Of a DNA stretch of 64,000 nt, positions 25,392-32,940 are shown one piece after another. Each line of letters opens with the position of its first letter. The first letter of the stretch is position 1. Where the stretch lies: the NCBI RefSeq assembly GCF_002272245.1, contig NZ_NPDD01000063.1, forward strand, positions 1-64,000. The letters run 5' to 3'. The stretch is from Bacillus sp. 7884-1 (GTDB taxonomy: Bacteria; Bacillota; Bacilli; Bacillales; Cytobacillaceae). The notes below the pieces were generated by a model, which was not told the origin of the DNA, did not search any database, and saw only the letters and a list, made by a program, of their open reading frames with translations. Position numbers and translations under genes: made by a program.

Positions 25392-25435
25392 GTCCGCCTG
25401 AGGTGGACACTGTCCACGGGCGGTGCCTGTCACCA
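25392..25435 (+). repeat. GTGCCTGTCACC-type repeat, copy 5 (most complete)
   Basis: GTCCGCCTGAGGTGGACAC, TGTCCACGGGC, GGTGCCTGTCACC. The first half is a palindrome GTGGACA-C-TGTCCAC and the second GGTG-CCTGT-CACC, so the element is two small hairpins in tandem. Confidence 0.85.
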
Positions 25436-25533
25436 TCATTGCCACCATCGCAAATCTATCGAAATATCAAAATAAAACATCTATTAACTAGGAAAAAATT
25501 AATATATGATTAATTTTTATAAGGAGGGTTTTT

Positions 25534-26310
25534 ATGGACAGAGACACAATTTTAAATCTCTATAATCAACACTTACGGATTGAATTGATTGAGCCAGATT
25601 CTCTAATGGAACGGACCGATTCTGTTATTAGGAAGGTTTCGTTAACGACTGAACCAGGGTTTATCTCTTATTCGAAAATGGATGAAACGAATGCCGACCG
25701 TGTCATAGAGGAGCAAATTGCTTATTATAAAAACTTAAAGCAACAATTCGAGTGGAAGGTTTTTGATTACGATCAACCTTTAGATTTAATAGAGAGACTG
25801 CGAAAAAAGGGCTTTACACTAGAAGAATCCGAGGCACTCATGATTTCTGACTTAACTGAAACAAATCAGCTGCTTCCTATTCCGATTCTTCCGGAAGTAA
25901 GAAAAATTATGACGGAACAGGAAATCTGGGAAATTATCAAACTAGAGGATGAAGTTTGGAACCACAATCACCAGGATTTAGGTGAGCGTCTTATTCGGGA
26001 TTTTAATGACAGTTCTGCTAACCTTTCCCTCTATGGGGCCTTTGTTGATGGAAAATTAGTTAGTGCAGCTTGGATGTATCATCATGAAGGCACACCATTT
26101 TCAAGTCTTTGGGGAGGTTCAACCTTAGCTGATTACCGCAAGAAAGGCTTTTACAGTTCGCTCCTAGCGATCCGTGCACGTGAAGCTGTTGAGTGCGGTT
26201 ATCCGTTACTTACGGTCGATGCCAGTTCTATGAGCAAACCCATTCTTGAAAAGCATGGTTTCCGCTGTTATGGTTATTCAACACCATGCATGTCACCAAA
26301 ATTTGAATAA
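25534..26310 (+). CDS. GNAT family N-acetyltransferase
   Basis: 258 residues. The N-terminal half is a degenerate GNAT-like region; the C-terminal half is a canonical one: LYGAFVDGKLVSAAWMY, the SLWGGSTLADYRKKGFYSSL motif A that binds acetyl-CoA pyrophosphate, and the strand LLTVDASSMSKPILEKHGF. The acceptor substrate is unknown. AAGGAGG precedes the ATG by seven bases. Single gene, terminated by a hairpin shared with the convergent thioesterase gene. Confidence 0.88.
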   Translation: MDRDTILNLYNQHLRIELIEPDSLMERTDSVIRKVSLTTEPGFISYSKMDETNADRVIEEQIAYYKNLKQQFEWKVFDYDQPLDLIERLRKKGFTLEESEALMISDLTETNQLLPIPILPEVRKIMTEQEIWEIIKLEDEVWNHNHQDLGERLIRDFNDSSANLSLYGAFVDGKLVSAAWMYHHEGTPFSSLWGGSTLADYRKKGFYSSLLAIRAREAVECGYPLLTVDASSMSKPILEKHGFRCYGYSTPCMSPKFE

Positions 26311-26316
26311 GTATTT

Positions 26317-26350
26317 AAAAATCCCTAGGAATCGAATCCTAAGGATTTTT
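26317..26350. terminator. Bidirectional terminator
   Basis: AAAAATCCCTAGGA pairs with TCCTAAGGATTTTT. It overlaps the thioesterase stop codon. Confidence 0.75.
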
Positions 26351-26743
26351 GTTTAATAAATGGAGTTTTAAATCTAAAGGCTCTTCCATAAGCTTGCGAA
26401 TTTCATTTGGAACGGTAACTTTCGTCCTTTTTTCGCGGTCAATTGTCGCTAGAACAACCTCAGCAGTAACGACCTGTTCATCACGCTGATTCATCACTGT
26501 CTGCTTGAGTGTCAAGCTAGTATTCCCCACCCGTTCAAGCGCTGTTAAAATCCGGAGCCGGTCTCGGTCGAAGATTTCTTTCTTAAAATCAGCACTAATA
26601 TGTACTAAAACTGATTCTACACCAATAAATACACTATATTTATACCATTCAGAACGCGCGTCATCCAGATATTCATATAGTTTTACATTACTAACATGAT
26701 AAAAATCCGACTGAGCTATAATTTCCCTTTCTGTATAAGCCAT
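26339..26743 (-). CDS. Hotdog-fold acyl-CoA thioesterase
   Basis: 134 residues, a single hotdog domain of the 4-hydroxybenzoyl-CoA thioesterase/YbgC-like type: an N-terminal FYHVSNVKLYEYLDDARSEW segment corresponding to the active-site helix region, then VHISADFKKEIFDRD and EQVVTAEVVLATID strands. The usual catalytic Asp near D(x)GHV is replaced here by SDFYHVSN, so activity is likely but not certain. GGGGATGG precedes the ATG. Confidence 0.8.
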   Translation of the reverse strand: MAYTEREIIAQSDFYHVSNVKLYEYLDDARSEWYKYSVFIGVESVLVHISADFKKEIFDRDRLRILTALERVGNTSLTLKQTVMNQRDEQVVTAEVVLATIDREKRTKVTVPNEIRKLMEEPLDLKLHLLNKNP

Positions 26744-26816
26744 CCAACCATCCCCTCATAACTTGATATGATATATGTATTTCGCTTTGTATAGTTGGAA
26801 ACCCTGCATAAATGAT

Positions 26817-26844
26817 AAAAGCCTGACTCATTATTGAATCAGGC
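26817..26844 (-). terminator. Terminator of the zinc-ribbon gene
   Basis: GCCTGACTCA pairs with TGAATCAGGC (one mismatch), followed on the minus strand by TTTTATC. Confidence 0.6.
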
Positions 26845-26854
26845 AACCTCTATG

Positions 26855-27130
26855 TTATTTAATCCGGCAGTTTTTGCATACCTTAATGGTTTGGTTTGTT
26901 TCTGTTTTATACGGATATAACAGCTTAATTCTTGTCCTCCCACACAAAGGACATGTCCCTCGGCCTCTAGATGGCAGGTAGTTTATTGTCTTTCCTCTGT
27001 TTCTCTTTGCCATTTTCAATCCATCCTTATCCATAATTATTCTTGTCTCTTTATCAAATGTTGGACTTGCATAAAGATTGTTAGGCATACAATTGTTTTT
27101 TACAAAATCATTCCGATTTTGTTCATACAT
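26855..27130 (-). CDS. Small zinc-ribbon protein, unknown function
   Basis: About 91 residues. Basic and hydrophilic, with a C-terminal zinc ribbon: CPLCGRTRIKLL, then 15 residues later VCKNC (two CxxC knuckles). No enzyme motif. I prefer the ATG at 27130, which has GGAAG six bases upstream, over the ATG at 27151, which has no Shine-Dalgarno sequence. It may bind nucleic acid or protein. Divergent from the lipoprotein gene. Confidence 0.6.
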   Translation of the reverse strand: MYEQNRNDFVKNNCMPNNLYASPTFDKETRIIMDKDGLKMAKRNRGKTINYLPSRGRGTCPLCGRTRIKLLYPYKTETNQTIKVCKNCRIK

Positions 27131-27176
27131 AGTGGACTTCCATTCGCTCATATAATGGTCGGGTGGAGGTGGAGTT

Positions 27177-27662
27177 ATGGTTAAGCGCGTGTTGGCTCTG
27201 GTGGTTTTTGGTTGTTTACTTGTTTTGGCTGGATGCGGGGGGCCGGTTCAGGACGACATTTTGAATTATATAAATAAGGAATTGAAGACTGCACAGGAAC
27301 TGGAGGATAAGGCTGTTTCGGCATATGAGGGTGTTGCAGGGGCGAATTATAAGGATGACCCAACCATGCATGATGCCCTGGTTAACGAGGTAATTCCGAA
27401 CTACACTGAATTAATTAATGAATTAGAGAGCGCAAATATTGAAAGTGATGAATTGAAAGAAATCCATGAGATATACCTTTCTGGAGCAAATCTTCAGCTA
27501 AGTGCCTTTGAAAAAATTAAAGAAGCTATAGAGAAACAAGATTCAAATATGATTGAAGAAGCCAACCAATTATTAGAAGAAGGTCGTCTGCAAATTGAAG
27601 ACTATAATAAAAAGTTAGATGAATTGGCACAAGAAAATAACGTGGAGATTGAAAAGAAATAA
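27177..27662 (+). CDS. Helical lipoprotein of unknown function
   Basis: 161 residues. The signal peptide VLALVVFGCLLVLAGCG has a clear lipobox (LAGC, Cys20). The mature part is acidic and almost entirely helical (ELKTAQELEDKAVSAYEG; KIKEAIEKQDSNMIEEANQL), likely a coiled-coil bundle on the outer membrane face. I do not recognise the family by name. GGTGGAGGTGGAG supports the ATG. Followed by a strong terminator shared with the monooxygenase gene. Confidence 0.8.
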   Translation: MVKRVLALVVFGCLLVLAGCGGPVQDDILNYINKELKTAQELEDKAVSAYEGVAGANYKDDPTMHDALVNEVIPNYTELINELESANIESDELKEIHEIYLSGANLQLSAFEKIKEAIEKQDSNMIEEANQLLEEGRLQIEDYNKKLDELAQENNVEIEKK

Positions 27663-27663
27663 A

Positions 27664-27721
27664 ACAAAAGAGGCTGACAGAATGCGATCACAGCATGTGA
27701 CCATTCATGTCAGCCTCTTTT
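27664..27721. terminator. Bidirectional terminator
   Basis: AAAAGAGGCTGACA pairs with TGTCAGCCTCTTTT around a 27-base loop containing a smaller CACAGCATGTG dyad. Confidence 0.8.
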
Positions 27722-27736
27722 GACGTCATTCATAAT

Positions 27737-28042
27737 TTATCCTTTTACATAATAAAGATCGTGACTGGATTCAACAACATACTCAGGCTTCTCTGCCTTG
27801 GGCTTCGCCTTATGACCGGCGATATGCTCTGGACTCTTCTCCCAATTTTTCCAATCCTCTTCAGATTCCCATTGAATCATAACCATTACTTCCTCTTCAC
27901 CGCGACGAACCTTTTTCACCAAAATCTGTTTTCCAATGTATCCAGGCCGCTGAGCCATCAAGCCGCCACGATTTGAAAAGTTCTCGACTACCTGCTCACT
28001 AAATCCCTCTTTCACTACAATTCTTCTAATTTGATAAAACAT
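27737..28042 (-). CDS. Haem-degrading monooxygenase-like (IsdG/ABM family)
   Basis: 101 residues, one antibiotic-biosynthesis-monooxygenase (ferredoxin-like) domain: IRRIVVKEGFSEQVVENFS, PGYIGKQILVKKVRRGEEEV, MIQWESEEDWKNWEKS and HIAGHK. The conserved Asn, Trp and His of IsdG-type haem oxygenases are in the expected places. It would open haem to release iron in the cytoplasm. The position directly after the siderophore-transport operon supports an iron role. GGGAGGG precedes the ATG. A non-haem ABM monooxygenase is the alternative. Confidence 0.75.
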   Translation of the reverse strand: MFYQIRRIVVKEGFSEQVVENFSNRGGLMAQRPGYIGKQILVKKVRRGEEEVMVMIQWESEEDWKNWEKSPEHIAGHKAKPKAEKPEYVVESSHDLYYVKG

Positions 28043-28059
28043 AAAAACCCTCCCTAAAA

Positions 28060-28085
28060 GTAAAGCCAGGTAGGATACCTGGCTC
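28060..28085 (-). terminator. Terminator after yclQ
   Basis: AGCCAGGTA pairs with TACCTGGCT around GGA; on the minus strand TTTACTTTT follows. It separates the yclNOPQ-like operon from the monooxygenase gene. Confidence 0.7.
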
Positions 28086-28091
28086 GTAATT

Positions 28092-29039
28092 TTATAATGC
28101 AGCTTCGATTTCTTCAGCCATAAGTTTTACAGATTGTAGTCCGCCTCCGCTTAGGTACCAAGCATCTGGATCTAAGTAGATGATTTTATTTTCTTTGAAG
28201 GCAGTTGTCTTTTTGACAAGTTCATTTTCAATTACTTTTTCAGCACCGGCTTCGCCGCCTACTGCTGTGTTACGGTCAATGACAAACAATACGTCTGGAT
28301 TTGTCTCCATAATGTATTCCATGGTAATGCTTTGACCATGCGTTGATACTTCAATTTTCTCATCTGCTGCTCCGAAACCAAATACATCATGAATGACGCC
28401 AAAACGTGAGCTTGGTCCATAGGCACTTACTTTTCCTTCATTTGCTAAGACGATTAACCCTTTTTTATCAAGTGCAGAAGCTTTTTTATTTAACTCATCA
28501 ACACTTGCTTTAATCTCTTCTATTCTGCTAGCCACTTCATCCTTCTTGTCAAAAATTTCACCAACAAGGTTCATGTTTTTCTCAAATGACTCCATGTATT
28601 TTGTATAATCTAATTCCACATAAACAGTTGGAGCAATTTCTGCAAACTGTTCGTATAATTCAGCTTGGCGCGTAGTGATGAAAATAACATCCGGCTGCAT
28701 CGCATGAATCGCTTCAAAATCAGGCTCTTTTAAGCTTCCAACGTTCGTATATCCTTCACCAGCGTATTTTTCTAAGTAGGCAGGGACTGCTGTCTGTGGA
28801 ACTCCAATTACTTCCACACCAAGTTCATCTAGTGTATCTAAAATTCCAAAGTCAAAAACAACTATTTTCTCTGGATTTTTGTCAATTTCCACCTTGCCAT
28901 ACTTATGTTCAATCGTCATTTTTTCAGCCGCTGCAGGTTTTGCATCGGTTGTTTCTGTTTTGCTTTCTTCCTTTGACCCACAAGCTGCTAATAATAAAAT
29001 CATTGATGCCATTAAAACTAAAAAACTCCACTTTTTCAT
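28092..29039 (-). CDS. yclQ: Siderophore-binding lipoprotein, YclQ-like
   Basis: 315 residues. The lipobox LLAACG gives a lipid-anchored solute receptor of the FepB/FhuD class. Blocks such as VVFDFGILDTLDELG, VGSLKEPDFEAI, FGVIHDVFGFG, STHGQSI and DAWYLSGGGLQSV match B. subtilis YclQ, the petrobactin receptor, as I remember it. It captures the ferric siderophore and delivers it to YclN/YclO. The ATG at 29039 is chosen because AAAAGGAGAG is upstream and the signal peptide begins MKKW. Fourth gene of the operon. Confidence 0.9.
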   Translation of the reverse strand: MKKWSFLVLMASMILLLAACGSKEESKTETTDAKPAAAEKMTIEHKYGKVEIDKNPEKIVVFDFGILDTLDELGVEVIGVPQTAVPAYLEKYAGEGYTNVGSLKEPDFEAIHAMQPDVIFITTRQAELYEQFAEIAPTVYVELDYTKYMESFEKNMNLVGEIFDKKDEVASRIEEIKASVDELNKKASALDKKGLIVLANEGKVSAYGPSSRFGVIHDVFGFGAADEKIEVSTHGQSITMEYIMETNPDVLFVIDRNTAVGGEAGAEKVIENELVKKTTAFKENKIIYLDPDAWYLSGGGLQSVKLMAEEIEAAL

Positions 29040-29058
29040 CCCTAAATCTCTCCTTTTT

Positions 29059-29820
29059 TCATGAGCTAAAATAAACACAAATTCTGCAGCCATCCATTTT
29101 CTGAATGGGAATATCCATATCGTAAATCTCTTTTAATGCGGCTGATTCAATAATTTCTTCTGTAGGTCCATCTTTCACAACCTTACCATCCTTCATCGCT
29201 ACAATACGATCGGAGTAAACAGACGCAAAGTTGATATCATGAAGCACGATGACAACAGTTTTACCAAGCTCATCAACCAGACGGCGCAGTATTTTCATAA
29301 TTTGAACGGAATGCTTCATATCTAAATTGTTTAAGGGTTCATCAAGCAAAATGTACTCTGTATCCTGAGCGATAACCATCGCGATAAATGCGCGCTGCCT
29401 TTGACCACCTGATAACTCATCTAAAAAGTTATCCTGCATATCGGTTAGGTGCATATATTCAAGCGATTGCTCAACCATCCGTTCGTCTTCTTCTGTTAAT
29501 CGTCCCTTAGAATAAGGAAAACGTCCGAAGGATACTAGTTCACGAATCGTCAAACGAACATTCATGTAATTGGACTGTTTTAAAATCGAAACCTTCTTGG
29601 CAAAATCATTAGACTTCATCTTTTTCACATCAAATTTGTCAATCAGCACTTCACCAGTATCTGAATCAAGAAGACGGCTTACCATTGATAGTAAAGTCGA
29701 TTTGCCTGCTCCATTTGGACCAATAAAGCTCGTGATTTTCCGCGGCTGAATATCAACGGTTACATCCTCAACGACCGACTTTTTACCATATAACTTTGAC
29801 AAAGCTCGGACCTGTATCAT
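29059..29820 (-). CDS. yclP: Siderophore ABC transporter ATPase, YclP-like
   Basis: 253 residues. Walker A GPNGAGKST, Q loop, signature LSGGQRQRA, Walker B YILLDEPLNNLD and the switch His in VLHDINFA are intact. It powers import of the ferric siderophore through the YclN/YclO pore. The start overlaps the permease gene by four bases (ATGA), so it is translationally coupled. Confidence 0.93.
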   Translation of the reverse strand: MIQVRALSKLYGKKSVVEDVTVDIQPRKITSFIGPNGAGKSTLLSMVSRLLDSDTGEVLIDKFDVKKMKSNDFAKKVSILKQSNYMNVRLTIRELVSFGRFPYSKGRLTEEDERMVEQSLEYMHLTDMQDNFLDELSGGQRQRAFIAMVIAQDTEYILLDEPLNNLDMKHSVQIMKILRRLVDELGKTVVIVLHDINFASVYSDRIVAMKDGKVVKDGPTEEIIESAALKEIYDMDIPIQKMDGCRICVYFSS

Positions 29821-30767
29821 GCAGCTTTCCTCTCCTTTAGAAGTAAATAGATGAAGTACACTCCACCAATAAAGTTAATAATGACACTTAGCGTTGTTGA
29901 AAAAGTAAAGACTCTTTCAACCACCCATTGTCCGCCAACCAGGGCGATGATACTCATAAGAATCGAGCCCGTTATCAGGGTGGTATGTTTGTATGTTTTG
30001 AAAAATTGATAAGATAGATTGGCTACAATTAATCCGAAAAAGGTAATCGGTCCTACCAATGCAGTTGAAATTGAAATGAAAACTGCAACAATTACAAGCA
30101 TTTTCTTGACAATCGAATCATACGGAACCCCTAAATTAATCGCTGTATCCCTGCCTAAAGACAAGACGTCTAAATACCTTAAAAAACGCCATGCATATAT
30201 CATCACAAGGGTAACGATGATAATAGCCAGCCAGACTAAGTCTGAATTAATATTATTAAAACTCGCAAACATGCGGTCTTGAACAATCTGAAATTCATTT
30301 GGATCAATCAACACTTGGAAAAAAGTAGAGATACTAGAGAAAAACGTTCCTACAATGATTCCCACAAGTAATAAAAAGTAGATTGGCTGACTGCCCTTTT
30401 TAAATAGAAACTTATATAAAAAGAGTGCAAATACGATCATTACGACAACAGAGAGTAAAAAATTCACCTGTTTATTGACGATAAACATATGACCGGAGCC
30501 CAAAAAGAAAATAATTAATGTTTGTAAGAGCATGTATAGGGAATCCAATCCCATGATGCTCGGTGTTAAGATTTTATTATGGGTAATCGTCTGAAACACA
30601 ACCGTTGCATAAGCGATTGTTACACCTGTTAAAACCATTGCCAGCACTTTTATCGTTCGTTTTGGCAGGGCGTATCCAAAGCTGCCGTTTAAATCATGAA
30701 ATAAATAGATGGCACAAGCTCCCGCAGCGATCAGTGCGAGTATGACCAATTTTAATGAGTTACGCAT
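29817..30767 (-). CDS. yclO: Siderophore ABC permease, YclO-like
   Basis: 316 residues, about eight to nine membrane helices of the FecCD family. The coupling-helix region is near GRDTAINLGVPYDSI, followed by GPITFFGLIVANLSYQFF. It pairs with YclN as the heterodimeric channel. It overlaps the yclN-like gene by eight bases and yclP by four. Confidence 0.92.
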   Translation of the reverse strand: MRNSLKLVILALIAAGACAIYLFHDLNGSFGYALPKRTIKVLAMVLTGVTIAYATVVFQTITHNKILTPSIMGLDSLYMLLQTLIIFFLGSGHMFIVNKQVNFLLSVVVMIVFALFLYKFLFKKGSQPIYFLLLVGIIVGTFFSSISTFFQVLIDPNEFQIVQDRMFASFNNINSDLVWLAIIIVTLVMIYAWRFLRYLDVLSLGRDTAINLGVPYDSIVKKMLVIVAVFISISTALVGPITFFGLIVANLSYQFFKTYKHTTLITGSILMSIIALVGGQWVVERVFTFSTTLSVIINFIGGVYFIYLLLKERKAA

Positions 30768-31713
30768 ATGCCTTCCTCCGGAACAGTAAGAATAAGAAAA
30801 TTCCGCTTCCGATTACACCAACCATGAGACTGATCGAAATCTCATATGGATAAATGAGCACCCGGCCCAATATATCGCAAATCAGAAGGAATATAGCTCC
30901 TAGGAGTGCGGTATGCGGCAATGTTTTTTGTAAATGATCGCCTTTGAAAATGGATATGATATTCGGAATAATCAAGCCTAAAAACGGAATGATTCCCACT
31001 GTCAAAACAACCGTCGTGGTCACCAGTGCAACCAATATCAGACCAATATTTACAATCCGGCGATAAGCAAGCCCAAGATTTTTTGAAAAGTCCTCACCCA
31101 TACCAGCCACAGTGAAACGGTTAGCATAGAAATAAGCAATGATTAATATCGGTAGACTTATGTAAAGGAGTTCATATCTTCCCTTCATAATCATTGAAAA
31201 ATCACCCTGAAGCCAAGCAGACATATTTTGAATGACGTCAGCACGATACGCGAAAAAAGTCGTTACAGAGGACAAAATATTCCCAAACATCAACCCAACA
31301 AGCGGGATGAAAATAGCATCTTTAAACTTGATTCGATCAAGAATTTGCATAAACAAAAATGTACCTGCAAGTGCAAAAGCAAAGGCTACTGCCATTTTTT
31401 CAAGCATGGTTGCATTTGCAAACAACAGCATAGAAACAAGGATACCAAGCCTTGTTGCGTCAAGAGTTCCTGCCGTCGTCGGTGAAACAAATTTGTTTCG
31501 GCTGAGCTGTTGCATAATCAAACCTGCAATACTCATCCCAGCTCCTGCAAGCAGGATTGCTATTAGCCTTGGCAGTCGGCTGATAAGGAAAATCTGGGTC
31601 TCCTCAGATTGGAAATCTAACAAGTCCAATGGTGATATACTGCTGACCCCAACAAACAAGGAAACAGCAGATAAGAGTATTAATCCTAGTAGTAAATATC
31701 TTTTCTTCATCAT
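30760..31713 (-). CDS. yclN: Siderophore ABC permease, YclN-like
   Basis: 317 residues, FecCD family, about nine helices. Visible features are RLPRLIAILLAGAGMSIAGL near the N-terminus and GEDFSKNLGLAYRRI before the GIIPFLGLIIPNI segment. It is the first gene of the operon. The ATG at 31713 is used (GGGGA upstream; a second ATG follows at once). A good Fur box lies about 80 bp upstream. Confidence 0.92.
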   Translation of the reverse strand: MMKKRYLLLGLILLSAVSLFVGVSSISPLDLLDFQSEETQIFLISRLPRLIAILLAGAGMSIAGLIMQQLSRNKFVSPTTAGTLDATRLGILVSMLLFANATMLEKMAVAFAFALAGTFLFMQILDRIKFKDAIFIPLVGLMFGNILSSVTTFFAYRADVIQNMSAWLQGDFSMIMKGRYELLYISLPILIIAYFYANRFTVAGMGEDFSKNLGLAYRRIVNIGLILVALVTTTVVLTVGIIPFLGLIIPNIISIFKGDHLQKTLPHTALLGAIFLLICDILGRVLIYPYEISISLMVGVIGSGIFLFLLFRRKAYA

Positions 31714-32097
31714 CGCAGTCCCCAACATTTCTATTATTCTCTCATTCTCATTCTAATCGAGAATTCTTATCACTTAGAAACAAAAATAAATGACATTGAA
31801 AATCATTATCAACGTCCTATACATTTGATTATAAACAGTGTAATTTGTATAGTCAATAAACAATCAAGAACTATTTTCACTGATTTCTGAATAATTTGTG
31901 ACATAAATATGGTTTTAACCTCGTAAATCTTCAATAGAGTGCTTTACCTTAAGGATTAAAATACTATTTGGAGGAGAAATCCCTTTCAATGGGGAATTAG
32001 TAATAATTAGGTAAAAAGTAATAGCTTAGCCTCAGCGGTCACTGCATTAATTTCTAGAATCTTAGATAGTTAGAGATATAGAAAAGGAGCTCCTTAC
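31714..32097. other. Intergenic region between yclN and the C39 peptidase gene
   Basis: It contains the Fur box at 31792-31810 and, from about 31900, a possible structured leader of the C39 gene: GAAATCCCTTTCAATGGGGAATTAG with a CCC/GGGG hairpin, preceded by TTGGAGGAG, then AGCCTCAGCGGTCACTGC. I cannot assign it to a known riboswitch class. Confidence 0.45.
31792..31810 (-). promoter_or_regulatory. Fur box upstream of the yclNOPQ-like operon
   Basis: GACATTGAAAATCATTATC matches the 19-bp Fur consensus GATAATGATAATCATTATC at 16 of 19 positions. Binding by Fe-Fur would repress the operon when iron is plentiful. Confidence 0.75.
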
Positions 32098-32841
32098 ATG
32101 AAAAATCATCAACCCCCAAAAATAGCATTGGTAAGCCTCCTTTTAATCTTTCCCATCTACTATGCTTCTATCTCTCCGATAAAAACGAGCGCAGAATATA
32201 AATCGGATGTTCACGTGGATCGGACAGTAGTTGTATATCAAAAGGGGACCCTTATGAAAGAAAGCATATTATTATCCGTTCCAGCATTAATGCAATTTCC
32301 TGAACTTCCACGTGGCTGTGAAGTGACCAGCCTGGCAATGTTATTAAATTTTGCAGGAGTTCCAGTTGACAAGCTCACTCTTGCAGATGAAATACCCAAG
32401 GTACCCTATCTAAGTGATGGCATTTATGGAAATCCCCATCAAGGATTTGTCGGCAATATGTACACCTATAATGAACCTGGATTAGGTGTTTATCATGAGG
32501 TCATCGAGGACCTTGCAAATCAATACCTCCCGAACCAAATTGATAATATAACCGGAGATCCTTTTTCTTCTGTGCAAAAAAAGCTTAACGATGGTAAACC
32601 CGTTTGGGTGATAGTCGGCAGCACATATACCTATTTACCGGAGAAACACTGGGTAACTTGGACTACAAATGAGGGTGAAATCAAAATCACGCGAAAAGTC
32701 CATTCGGTCCTTGTAACGGGGTATGATGAAAACCATGTGTATTTTAATGATCCCTTTTTTCCCGACCAAAATAGATCTGCAGATTTTCAAAACTTTGTAA
32801 CAAGCTGGGCCCAATTCGGAAGCCAGGCTATAACGTATTGA
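32098..32841 (+). CDS. Secreted C39-like cysteine peptidase
   Basis: 247 residues. A hydrophobic N-terminal segment (IALVSLLLIFPIYYASIS) serves as signal or anchor. The Peptidase_C39_2 domain has the catalytic Cys in LPRGCEVTSLAMLL, His in KVHSVLVTGYD and Asp in VYFNDPFF. It resembles B. subtilis YvpB, of unknown substrate, acting outside the cell. AAAAGGAG precedes the ATG. It ends in a terminator made from the GTGCCTGTCACC core. Confidence 0.85.
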   Translation: MKNHQPPKIALVSLLLIFPIYYASISPIKTSAEYKSDVHVDRTVVVYQKGTLMKESILLSVPALMQFPELPRGCEVTSLAMLLNFAGVPVDKLTLADEIPKVPYLSDGIYGNPHQGFVGNMYTYNEPGLGVYHEVIEDLANQYLPNQIDNITGDPFSSVQKKLNDGKPVWVIVGSTYTYLPEKHWVTWTTNEGEIKITRKVHSVLVTGYDENHVYFNDPFFPDQNRSADFQNFVTSWAQFGSQAITY

Positions 32842-32874
32842 AAAAAAGATGGTGCCTGTCACCATCTTTTTTTT
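32842..32874 (+). terminator. Terminator built on the GTGCCTGTCACC core
   Basis: AAAAAAAGATGGTG-CCTGT-CACCATCTTTTTTTT. The repeat-family core GGTGCCTGTCACC is the top of the stem and loop; a T-run follows. Confidence 0.85.
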
Positions 32875-32940
32875 GTCTATTTTTTCTTGATAATGGAAAA
32901 CCTAGCAATGGATATAATTTTTAGAAAGGAGTGATTTTTC

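Larger units (their letters stand above)
25228..25533. other. Intergenic stretch between divergent genes
   Basis: It separates phoA (minus) from the GNAT gene (plus). Contents are a terminator-like hairpin at 25342-25382 and repeat copy 5 at 25392-25435. Both are unusual between divergent genes. No ORF is seen. Confidence 0.55.
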
